This document shows positions 8,343-17,309 of a stretch of DNA of 64,000 nucleotides, piece after piece. The stretch is taken from assembly GCA_023229425.1 (NCBI GenBank), contig JALNZG010000011.1:1-64000 (forward strand). The letters run 5' to 3'. A program made the position numbers and the translations under genes. Source of the DNA: Ignavibacteriaceae bacterium (lineage in GTDB: Bacteria > Bacteroidota > Ignavibacteria > Ignavibacteriales > Ignavibacteriaceae). Numbering within the stretch: the first letter of the stretch is position 1; every line of letters begins with the position of its first letter. Under the pieces are notes generated by a model. It ran no database searches and was not told the origin of the DNA. It saw only the letters and a program-made list of their open reading frames with translations.

Positions 8343-11300
8343 TTACTTTAAGAAAATCATTTTTCTTACTTGATCAAACTTGTTTGTTTTAAGCCTATAA
8401 AGATATATGCCTGATGGAACTTGTATCTTCGCATCATTCAATCCTTCCCACGTTACCGAATATCTACCGGCTAATGCAAAACCTGAACGGAGAGTAGATA
8501 TTTTTGCGCCAAGCATATTATAAATTTCAAGGGATGCATCGCAGTCTTCCGGAAGATGGAACGTAATTACGGTTGATGGATTAAACGGATTCGGATAATT
8601 CTGTATCAAAGCAAAAGTTTGAGGTAGATCGATTTTCTCTTTTTTGTTGACATCTATTCCCAACTTAACTTTTCCAAAAGTTGTGAGTGAAGCAGAAACT
8701 GTTTTCTCTTTTACATTTACTTCGCTTGGAATTGCTCTCCACTCTCCATCAACAAATGTAAAAATTGAAAGTTTATAAGTCTCTTCAAATGATGCGTTGG
8801 CAAACGAGAGTTTGAGATTAATTGCTTTCTTAAAAGTTTTTTCCGGTTGTAAACGATAGATAATCTCTTTGTTAACTTTTTCTTCTTCTACACTGATAAA
8901 AGTTATTTCCTCAACAACGCCTGGATTTATTGATAACGTTAATCCTCCATCTTTGCTTTTTATTGATGCAAAAAGATTTGGAAGAATCATTCCGACCGAG
9001 AACTGTCTTACGGTGTCTCTCTCAATTCCCATTCTTGAAATAATTTTAGAAGCAACGTTGTAGATGCCGGTAGTATCAAATCTTATAGAACACTCGTAAA
9101 CATAAACCGAGTTTGGTATTGGCTTCATTTCATAAACAGGTATTTCAGTATCTCCTATTCGCCAGACCTCCGTCGTTGGTAAAGCGCTTAATAACGAATC
9201 GGAAACCAAAACAACATTACAATATTGAGTGAGAACCGGATTCTGATAGATTGAAACTTGAATTGACGGAGGAAGAATAACTATTGAAAAATTACTTCTG
9301 CTCGAATCAACAATTTTTGAGTCTTCATCTGCAGATACTTTTATCCGGCAAGCAACGGATGGAATATTTTCTATAAACAAAGTATAGCTGGAATCCGCCG
9401 CATTAACAGCGCTCGCCAGAGTGCTCCATACATTTCCGTTTGTAGTCGTTAATTCAATTTTTACTTTTTCAACAAAACTGCTTTGCCATTTAATTTGTTT
9501 TGTTTCACCGACGTACCAAATCTCTCCTCCTTTTGGAGAAAGTAATGTGATCTGAGGAGTATAAATTGAAAAGACTTCGTCGGACGTATCGCTAACTGTA
9601 AGATAGTTTTTATCTGTAATACGCATGAGACATTGCGTTGATGTTACTTTAGGAATAACCCACGTAAATTTTTCAGCTTTAGCATTGCATGCTTTCGTAA
9701 TAAGTGTCCAAGTGGTTCCATTGTTAGTTGAATAATCTATTGCAAGAGAATCAGAATTTTGATTTTTCCAGGTGATCTGATATTCAGTATCTCCTTTTAA
9801 ATTCTCTCCCCCGTTCGGCGTCAGCACCGTTAAGGTCGGATCAATAATTGTAAAAACATCACCTGAAGAATCAGCCGTAAAAATATTATTTCGATCAGTA
9901 ATTTTTACTCTGCATTGAGTGGAATTTATATTTGGCGGAATATGCCAGTCATACACAAGAAGAGTTGCAGGCAAACTGTTTGCTATTAACTGCCATGACG
10001 CTCCGTTATTAAGTGAATATTCCAGTTTAACAGAATCAACAAAATTAAAATTCCAATTAACCTGCTGAACACTCCCCGAGAACCATTTTTCTCCGCCGCG
10101 TGGAGTTAAAAGAGCCAATGGTTTAATAATTGTGAAAGTATTGCTTACGGCATTTATTTCTTTATAATTCACATCGGAAACTCTAACCTTTGCCTGGTCA
10201 GTTGGAGTTCTAGGAATTGTCCAATTATAAATGCCTGAAGATGCAAGAATAGAATTGTTAATTAAAAACCATGAGGTTCCATTATCGGTTGAGTATTCAA
10301 TTGAAATATTTTCAATATCTGAACTACTCCATTTGATCTGTTGAACCGTATTTGTTTTCCAATTTTCTCCTCCAACAGGAGCAGTTAAGGATATTTCCGG
10401 GAAGAGAATGGTAAAAGTATTATCGCATGTATCAGAAGTTGAAGCAAAAGAGATATCCGTAACTCTTACTTTTGCTCTGCTTGTTCTTTCTGCAGGAATA
10501 ATCCAATCTATACTGCCAAGCGATGCTGCAAGAGAATTAGAAATAACTTTCCACGAAAAACCATCATTAGTAGAATATTCGATCTTAACTTCATTTATTT
10601 CGCTGCTCGTCCATGTAATTTTGTTTGTGGTATTAGTGCGCCAAATTTCTCCACCGTTAGGAGAAGTTACGGTTAGCTTCGGGTTGTATATTTCAAAAAC
10701 TCCGTCGCTTGTATCGGCGTGAGCATTATCATCAACATCAACAATTCTAATTTTACAATTTTTCGATTCGATCACGGGTATTTCCCAGTTATAACTTTTT
10801 ACTGCCGCACCAATTGTATTAATAACGTTATTCCAATTAGTACCGTTATCGGAAGTATATTCAATCTTTACATTTTGGATGGGAGCATTTGCAACCGACA
10901 GGTCTTCTCCGGAATTAATTCTTCGCGCTTTTGGATTTGTAATATCCGAAATGTTCCAAGTGATTTGTACAGTTGACTTTGCTCTTAACCGTTCACTGCC
11001 GTTGGGAGAAATTACTGCCAATGCTTCTTTATATACGGTGAAAACGTTATCGCTAACATCTTGAACAGAAGCGTCACTAATTTGCGAAACACGGATTATA
11101 GCTTGTGATGTTGGAAGTGTATTTACATTCCATGTATAAGAAGCATCCCAAGCAAAAACTTTCGGAGCAATGATATTCCATGAAGTTCCGTTGTCGGAAG
11201 AGAATTCAATTTTAATTGAATCAACATCAGTATTTGTCCAGGTAATTTGTTTGTCGAATTGCATCAACCATTTCTCTCCACCGTTGGGAGACAATAGCGT

Positions 11301-14300
11301 AACAACCGGTTTAATGATACTAAAAATTGGACTTACTGCTTTAGTCTCCGGATTTACCTCATCACTAATTCTGAGTATGCAATTTTTTGAAGGGGTGTCA
11401 GGAACTGTCCAATCATACAATCCTTGAGCAGCAGGAATTAGATTGTTGACGAAAGACCAAGCATTCCCATTGTCGGTTGAATATTCAATTTTAATGTTTT
11501 CAACATCAAGACTATTCCACTTAATTTGCTGAATAGAATTTGTTTTCCAAACCTCTCCACCGATAGGAGAAGTTAGAGATAGCGAAGGAGTAACTATGCG
11601 GAAAACATTGTCACTTGTGTCTCCGACCGTTGTGTCTGAAATATCAAGTATTCTTACTTTTGCTTCAGGTGTTCTTGTCGCCGGGACTATCCATTCAAAA
11701 TTCCCAAGACTACTTTGAATTCCAAAGGAAATCGTTTCCCATGTTAAGCCGTTATTAACAGAATAATCAATTCTAACATCATTGATATTGGAACTGCTCC
11801 AACTAATTTGTTTATTTGTATTTGCTTGCCAGATCTCTCCGCCGTTGGGGGAAGTTATCGTTAGGTTTGGATTGTAAATTTCGAATACTCCATCGCTTGT
11901 ATCGGCGTGAGTAACATCATCAACATCAACAACCCTAATTTTACAATTTTTCGATTCGATAAAAGGTACATTCCATTCGTAACTTTTTGCACTTGCATTG
12001 ATTGAATTGATAATACCGTTCCAACTGCTACCGTTATCGGAAGTGTACTCAATCTTTACATTTTGGATGGGACCGTTTGCAACCGACAGATCTTCTCCGG
12101 AATTAATTTTCCGCGCTTTTGGATTTACAATATCCAAAATATTCCACGTGATTTGTACAATTGATTTTGTTCTTAACCGTTCACCACCATTGGGGGAAGT
12201 TACGGTCAAGGCTTCTTTATAAATGGTAAAAACCTGATCGCTTACATCTTGAACGGAAGCATCACTAACTTGTGAAACACGAACCAATGCTTGCGTTGTT
12301 GGAAGAGAAGTAACATTCCAAGTGTAAGAAGCATTTGCGGCAAAAACTTTCAGTGCGATAACATTCCAAGAAACACCGTTGTCGGAAGAGAATTCAATCT
12401 TAACTGAATCAACATTTGTGTTGGTCCAAGTAACTTGTTTGTCGGATTGCATCAACCAATTCTCGCCGCCGTTGGGAGACGAAAGTGTAATAACCGGTTT
12501 AATAATATTAAAAGAAGAGCTTACCGCACTAATTTCTGAATTTGAAACATCACTTATTTTTACTTTGCATGTTGTTGAAGGTGTACTCGGAATTGTCCAA
12601 AGATAACTACCCGTGTTCGCCGGAGTCGAGTTTAGAATTGAAATCCAATTTGCACCGTTATCGGTTGAGTAGTCAAGTTTAACATCAACAATGTCTGAGC
12701 TAAACCATTTTATGGTATCTGTTTTTCCAACTATAAAATTTTCCCCGCCATTTGGTTTTAAAATCGTAACCTTCGGAACAAAAATCTCAAATGCGCCGCC
12801 CACTCTTTCCAACAGAGAATTTTTTGAATCGCTTATTTTAATTTTTGCTTGTTTGGTTTCAACATTTGGTACCCAAGGAAATGAGCCGATAGATGATAGA
12901 AGTGAATCGGAGAGAACACCCCAAGATGTACCATTATTTGAAGAGAACTCAATCTTTACTTTGTTGACAAACTCGCTTGTCCATGTAATATTTTGTGTGG
13001 ACCCTAAACGATACCGCTCTTCTCCGATTGGTGAAGTTAATGTTAACTTCTGTTGATAAATTGTAAACGTTCCGTCGCTAACATCATTACCCAAATTTTC
13101 TAACGCATCGCTGATTCGCACTTTCGCAATTGTGGAAGGATCATTCGGGATTGTCCATAAGTAACTATTTAAATTTGCATCAAGTTGATCGGCAATCGGT
13201 TTCCACGTTGTTCCGTCGGGTGTGTATTCAAGTTTTACTTTCGTAAGATCGGTTGAATTCCATGTAATAGTTTTCTGTGAACCTATTTGCCATAGTTCAC
13301 CACCATTTGGCGCTATAACAGTAACCTTTGGAACAAATATTTCAAATGCGTTACTCATTCTTAGTAATGAAGGATCTTTTGAATCGCTTAACCTGATCCG
13401 AGCTTGTTTAGTTTCAACATTTGGAGTCCAATTAAATGTTCCGAGAGAAGCAAGAACAGAATCAGCTCCGGAAAGAACAGACCAAGTTGAAGCATTATCA
13501 TTTGAAAATTCAATTTTTACTTTGTTTACCCAATCTCTTTTCCACGTGATGGTTTGTTGCGTTCCCAACTTATAGCGTTCGCCACCGGCAGGAGAGGTTA
13601 TTGTTATCGCTTGTTTATAAATGTTGAATGTTCCATTGCTCGTATCACTAACTAAATTTTCTACCGCATCAGTAATACGGACTCTTGCTTTTTGGGATGA
13701 ATCATTCGGGACTGTTAAAGTGTGGCTATTTAAATTCGCCTCAAGTTGATCGGCAATCAATTTCCATGTTGTTCCGTCGGTAGTGTACTCAAGTTTTACT
13801 TTAGTGAGATGGGTGGAATTCCAAGTAATAGTTTGTTGCGAACCTATTTGCCAGAACTCACCGCCGTTTGGGGAGATAAGCGTTACCGTAGGGAAATAAA
13901 TTGTAAAAGGTGAGGCACTCTGAGATGCTACACTGCCATCTTTGTAATCAGCTATTCTGATTTTGGCTTGGGTCGTTGGAGGAGAAGGGATTAACCAGTC
14001 AAAACTCCCCAACGAAGCTGAGGCAGAATCTGCAAGAACGATCCAATTAGTTCCATCATCGGTTGAGTACTGAATTTTAACTTTGCCGACATCACTGCTT
14101 GTCCAAGTAATTTTTTGCGTTGTTCCGATTCTCCATTGTTCACCGCCGTTTGGTTTAAGTATTGTTACCGTTGGTTTAATAATCGAAAAAACATTATCGC
14201 TCGTATCTGCGAAAAAACTGTTGGCAGCATCAGAAATTTTAACTTTACAAGAAACTGTAGGAGTATTTGGAATAGTCCAAACAAAACTACCTGCACTTGC

Positions 14301-17045
14301 CGGAGTTGATGCAAGTATAGAAATCCAGTTTGAACCGTTATCGGTCGAGTATTCAAGTTTAACATTTGCAACATTTGAACTCGTCCATTTTATGGTGTCT
14401 GTTTTTCCAACTATAAAATTTTCCCCGCCATTTGGTTTAAGAACGGTAATTTGAGGAAGAATGATCGAGAAAATATTATCACTTACATCGGAAAAAGAAT
14501 TATCTGTTACATCAGAAATTCTCACTCTACAATTTGTAGAAGGTGTATTTGGAATTGTCCACACAAAACTTCCAGCATTTGCTGGAGTTGAATTTAGAAT
14601 GGAAATCCAGTTTGAACCGTTATTTGTGTACTCAAGTTTAACATTCGCAACGTTTGAACTTGTCCATTTTATTGTATCGGTTTTTCCGACTACAAAACTT
14701 TCTCCACCGTTTGGTTTAAGAACGGTAATTTGAGGAAGAATAATCGAAAAAACATTATCGCTTGTATCAGCAAATAACCTGTCCGTACCATCAGAAACCC
14801 TTACTTTACAATTTGTTGAAGGCGTCTTCGGGATCGTCCAGACATAACTTCCGGTATTGGCTGTAACGGGTGTTTCAAGAATGGATATCCAAGTAGTGCC
14901 GTTGTCGGTGGAATATTTGAGATCAACATTAGTCAATCCTTCGCTAATCCATTTAATCGTATCATTTTTCCCGGCAATAAATGTTTCTCCTCCGTTAGGT
15001 GAAAGAAGTAAAAGATTTTGAAAAGCAAGACTAACAAAAGCTGTTCCTAACGGTGAAAAGACCGGAACCGGCGAGACAGGGTTATAGGCAGCAATTACGC
15101 GGCTTATTTCACTTGAATTGCTGCTTTCCCACAATTTATAAACTAGAGGATCACCCGTGACAAATCCATCAATTTCGGGTGTTAACGGATCATCTGAAGC
15201 TGCTTTAATTTCAATTAGCTTGCCGGTTTCATGCATAGTAACTGAGCCGACACAAACAGTATCGTCGAATATTCCTATCTCGTCGCCATATTCTAAAGGA
15301 AGACCATTCAAGGATGCGTCTGTAATAAAAATGTTCATCGCTTGATATGGATTACCGCTCCATACCGGAACGAAATGACGGAGATCAATAATTCTGAATG
15401 GAGCTGCGCTTGTAACAAAACGGTTATCGGTTAGATTCGTAACTCTAACTTTTGCTTGAGTAGTAGGAGTGAAAGGGACTGTCCAAAGATAAATACCATT
15501 ACCTGCCGGAGCGGGAACATTTGAATCAATGAAATCCCATGTTGCACCGTCATCGGTTGTGTATTCGAGTTTAACAAAATCAACGCTGCTGCCGGTCCAT
15601 TTTATTGTATCTGTAGTTCCGGCAATAAATGTTTCCCCCCCGTTGGGGTAAGTAAGTGCAATGGATATAGGATTGTAATAGCCTTCATGATAAAGTGAAT
15701 CAACTCCCGCTTGAGTTAACGCGCGGTCGTAAATTCGGATATCATCCAAAGAACCTTTTAGTGCGTCAGCATTTCCATCAGAATAGGGAGACAAACCATC
15801 AAGAGAAATTCCTGTTCCCAGCACTAATTTACCCGGAATTGTATAAGTTGTTATTCCACTTGGATCGCGGTAAACTATTCTACCATTTATAAAGAAAGTT
15901 GTTCCGGAATCGCTTTGTGTAACAACCCAATGGTTCCAATTACCAAAAGGATTAACGGAGTTTGGATAGGTTACATCGCAACTATAATGACCTAAAACAT
16001 TATAACTATTACCTCTTGTTATAACGTTCAGGTTCATCATAAAAGAACCTCCACAAGCATTATTGCCTCCGTATGCAAATAAGAGTGGGCGGTAGTTGGT
16101 TTGATCGGCATTAAACCAAAGCGATATTGTACGATTGTAATTTGGCAATAAAGAAGATGTTGCCGTGATACTGCTTGAGCCGTCAAAATAAAAAGCACTG
16201 TTTGAATTTCCAAACCTATCTGTAGTTAATGTTGCACCATTAATTGTTCCGTGGCTTTTGTTGCCACTAAGGTCATTTGCATCGCCATTGAAAGGATAAT
16301 AGGCAACGAGACCGTCATTATTATTAATTTGGTCCCAGCCATTTTCGTGGTAAAGTGAATCAATTTCCCCTTGTGTTAATGCACGGTTGTAAATTCGGAT
16401 GTCGTCTTGATCTCCGGTGAACAATGCATCGGTTGGATGATAATTGCTTAATCGTTTTCCAAAACACAGATCACTATTCGCCGTAATATTGTTATTATCA
16501 GTTGAATACGTGTTAATCAATACCCCATCAACATAAATTTTTGCTGTTAAGGCTGCCCTATCTAAAGTTGTTGTGATTTGATGCCATTCATTCAACACTA
16601 ATGGGGCATAGGCAATAGTCGCATGAGACCAGACATCATCGTAATGATAATAAAACCTCAGACTTTGAGCAGTCGTGTCATAAAACATTGAAACACCAGA
16701 ATAATCGCTTCCGCCATCCTCCATGCTAAACAGATAAATTGAATTTCCATTTCTCTTTGAAATTAATCGAAACCAACCTGTGAAGGTGTATGAGGCCTGC
16801 ATTGGAAGTAAAGTAGATGAATTTGGAACTTTCACATAACTTGATGTTCCATTGAAACTATATGCACTATTTGCATTCCCAAATCTATCCATTGTAAGCG
16901 TTGCGCCGTAGTTCGTCCCATTATTCCCATTCCCACTTTCATCATTTGCATTACCGTTAAAAGGATAGTAGGCAACAGGAACTGTTTGTGAATAGGCAGT
17001 TCCGATATTTAACAGAGTAATCAGAAACAGTAAAAATTTTTTCAT
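8343..17045 (-). CDS. Giant T9SS-secreted protein: 2 LamG + 21 Ig-like repeats + sorting domain
   Basis: About 2900 residues, exported (MKKFLLFLITLLNIGTAYSQ). The ATG at 17045 is chosen over one nine codons upstream because AAAGGAAA precedes it. Order (numbering from the upstream ATG): two LamG/concanavalin-like domains (about 30-245 and 255-468), one Ig-like repeat, a 124-residue module beginning LRHFVPVW (DNA 15015-15386), then twenty more Ig-like repeats of 92-115 residues. Each repeat starts near S/KPNGGE and contains a (V/I)K(L/I)(E/D)(Y/F)S(T/S)DNG core and a (C/A)K(V/I)R(V/I)SD strand, as in Ser-Thr-rich/Kre9-like adhesive folds. The tail has about 200 unassigned residues and a type A sorting domain (QNYPNPFNPST). 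It is probably a cell-surface or released adhesin or carbohydrate-binding scaffold; no catalytic domain was seen. Confidence 0.85.
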   Translation of the reverse strand: MKKFLLFLITLLNIGTAYSQTVPVAYYPFNGNANDESGNGNNGTNYGATLTMDRFGNANSAYSFNGTSSYVKVPNSSTLLPMQASYTFTGWFRLISKRNGNSIYLFSMEDGGSDYSGVSMFYDTTAQSLRFYYHYDDVWSHATIAYAPLVLNEWHQITTTLDRAALTAKIYVDGVLINTYSTDNNNITANSDLCFGKRLSNYHPTDALFTGDQDDIRIYNRALTQGEIDSLYHENGWDQINNNDGLVAYYPFNGDANDLSGNKSHGTINGATLTTDRFGNSNSAFYFDGSSSITATSSLLPNYNRTISLWFNADQTNYRPLLFAYGGNNACGGSFMMNLNVITRGNSYNVLGHYSCDVTYPNSVNPFGNWNHWVVTQSDSGTTFFINGRIVYRDPSGITTYTIPGKLVLGTGISLDGLSPYSDGNADALKGSLDDIRIYDRALTQAGVDSLYHEGYYNPISIALTYPNGGETFIAGTTDTIKWTGSSVDFVKLEYTTDDGATWDFIDSNVPAPAGNGIYLWTVPFTPTTQAKVRVTNLTDNRFVTSAAPFRIIDLRHFVPVWSGNPYQAMNIFITDASLNGLPLEYGDEIGIFDDTVCVGSVTMHETGKLIEIKAASDDPLTPEIDGFVTGDPLVYKLWESSNSSEISRVIAAYNPVSPVPVFSPLGTAFVSLAFQNLLLLSPNGGETFIAGKNDTIKWISEGLTNVDLKYSTDNGTTWISILETPVTANTGSYVWTIPKTPSTNCKVRVSDGTDRLFADTSDNVFSIILPQITVLKPNGGESFVVGKTDTIKWTSSNVANVKLEYTNNGSNWISILNSTPANAGSFVWTIPNTPSTNCRVRISDVTDNSFSDVSDNIFSIILPQITVLKPNGGENFIVGKTDTIKWTSSNVANVKLEYSTDNGSNWISILASTPASAGSFVWTIPNTPTVSCKVKISDAANSFFADTSDNVFSIIKPTVTILKPNGGEQWRIGTTQKITWTSSDVGKVKIQYSTDDGTNWIVLADSASASLGSFDWLIPSPPTTQAKIRIADYKDGSVASQSASPFTIYFPTVTLISPNGGEFWQIGSQQTITWNSTHLTKVKLEYTTDGTTWKLIADQLEANLNSHTLTVPNDSSQKARVRITDAVENLVSDTSNGTFNIYKQAITITSPAGGERYKLGTQQTITWKRDWVNKVKIEFSNDNASTWSVLSGADSVLASLGTFNWTPNVETKQARIRLSDSKDPSLLRMSNAFEIFVPKVTVIAPNGGELWQIGSQKTITWNSTDLTKVKLEYTPDGTTWKPIADQLDANLNSYLWTIPNDPSTIAKVRISDALENLGNDVSDGTFTIYQQKLTLTSPIGEERYRLGSTQNITWTSEFVNKVKIEFSSNNGTSWGVLSDSLLSSIGSFPWVPNVETKQAKIKISDSKNSLLERVGGAFEIFVPKVTILKPNGGENFIVGKTDTIKWFSSDIVDVKLDYSTDNGANWISILNSTPANTGSYLWTIPSTPSTTCKVKISDVSNSEISAVSSSFNIIKPVITLSSPNGGENWLMQSDKQVTWTNTNVDSVKIEFSSDNGVSWNVIALKVFAANASYTWNVTSLPTTQALVRVSQVSDASVQDVSDQVFTIYKEALTVTSPNGGERLRTKSIVQITWNILDIVNPKARKINSGEDLSVANGPIQNVKIEYTSDNGSSWNGIINSINASAKSYEWNVPFIESKNCKIRVVDVDDVTHADTSDGVFEIYNPNLTITSPNGGEIWQANTNKQISWSSSNINDVRIDYSVNNGLTWETISFGIQSSLGNFEWIVPATRTPEAKVRILDISDTTVGDTSDNVFRIVTPSLSLTSPIGGEVWKTNSIQQIKWNSLDVENIKIEYSTDNGNAWSFVNNLIPAAQGLYDWTVPDTPSKNCILRISDEVNPETKAVSPIFSIIKPVVTLLSPNGGEKWLMQFDKQITWTNTDVDSIKIEFSSDNGTSWNIIAPKVFAWDASYTWNVNTLPTSQAIIRVSQISDASVQDVSDNVFTVYKEALAVISPNGSERLRAKSTVQITWNISDITNPKARRINSGEDLSVANAPIQNVKIEYTSDNGTNWNNVINTIGAAVKSYNWEIPVIESKNCKIRIVDVDDNAHADTSDGVFEIYNPKLTVTSPNGGEIWRTNTTNKITWTSSEINEVKIEYSTNDGFSWKVISNSLAASLGSIDWIIPAERTSRAKVRVTDISFASTSDTCDNTFTILFPEISLTAPVGGENWKTNTVQQIKWSSSDIENISIEYSTDNGTSWFLINNSILASSGIYNWTIPRTPTDQAKVRVSDVNYKEINAVSNTFTIIKPLALLTPRGGEKWFSGSVQQVNWNFNFVDSVKLEYSLNNGASWQLIANSLPATLLVYDWHIPPNINSTQCRVKITDRNNIFTADSSGDVFTIIDPTLTVLTPNGGENLKGDTEYQITWKNQNSDSLAIDYSTNNGTTWTLITKACNAKAEKFTWVIPKVTSTQCLMRITDKNYLTVSDTSDEVFSIYTPQITLLSPKGGEIWYVGETKQIKWQSSFVEKVKIELTTTNGNVWSTLASAVNAADSSYTLFIENIPSVACRIKVSADEDSKIVDSSRSNFSIVILPPSIQVSIYQNPVLTQYCNVVLVSDSLLSALPTTEVWRIGDTEIPVYEMKPIPNSVYVYECSIRFDTTGIYNVASKIISRMGIERDTVRQFSVGMILPNLFASIKSKDGGLTLSINPGVVEEITFISVEEEKVNKEIIYRLQPEKTFKKAINLKLSFANASFEETYKLSIFTFVDGEWRAIPSEVNVKEKTVSASLTTFGKVKLGIDVNKKEKIDLPQTFALIQNYPNPFNPSTVITFHLPEDCDASLEIYNMLGAKISTLRSGFALAGRYSVTWEGLNDAKIQVPSGIYLYRLKTNKFDQVRKMIFLK
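10122..12497 (-). repeat. Tandem 1188-bp duplication of a four-repeat block
   Basis: Repeats 11-14 (11310-12497) and 15-18 (10122-11309) of the giant protein are two copies of the same four-repeat block, each exactly 1188 bp (396 codons: 94+115+94+93 in the first copy). The match goes domain by domain; both blocks carry the same unusual 21-residue insertion (NPKAR, INSGEDLSVAN) in their second repeat. For that repeat I count about 24 differences in 115 residues by eye. Equal length despite this divergence points to a unit duplication without later indels. Confidence 0.85.
12777..13892 (-). repeat. Duplicated two-repeat unit inside the giant gene
   Basis: Ig-like repeats 6-7 (13332-13892) and 8-9 (12777-13331) form an A-B-A-B pattern. 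Both A repeats share GG-E-x-W-Q-I-G-S-Q and D-G-T-T-W-K; both B repeats share W-V-P/T-P-N-V-E-T-K-Q-A and end AFEIFV. This is a second, independent duplication event in the same gene, with units of 561 and 555 bp. Confidence 0.75.
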
Positions 17046-17262
17046 AGTATTTTCCTTTTTAGAGATGAGCAAGCGCTCTTCAAAACCTGAACCGAGTTTT
17101 TTGTAACAATTCTTTAATACTTTTACAATTATACAGTTTCCTTCCCACGTTTTTTGTGAGAAAGAAAATATAAAAATCTAAATCACAGATAATGAAGCTA
17201 GTCTTCAACACTTCAGAGGTGAAAATTTTCCAAAGGTTAAAATACTAAGCGATAAACAAATC

Positions 17263-17295
17263 CCCGCTTCACTGAAAAATAGAAAGTGAAGCGGG
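17263..17295 (-). terminator. Probable terminator of the 2232-residue protein gene
   Basis: CCCGCTTCACT (17263-17273) and AGTGAAGCGGG (17285-17295) form an 11-bp GC-rich stem with an 11-base loop, 15 bases past the stop codon of the gene at 17310-24008. On the minus strand the stem is followed by GATTTGTTTATC, a weak T-rich tract, as expected for an intrinsic terminator. Confidence 0.6.
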
Positions 17296-17309
17296 TTGTA
17301 AAATGCTTC

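Noticed and set aside
9276..15662. Regular periodicity of about 280 bases, at first glance like a satellite or CRISPR-type repeat region
   Set aside because: The period equals one Ig-like domain and the frame is open throughout; repeats are diverged protein domains, not DNA repeats with spacers.
17046..17110. Possible sigma-54 promoter (GG ... GC) upstream of the 2900-residue gene
   Set aside because: The distance between GG and GC is 11 rather than 10 bases and the flanking consensus is absent.
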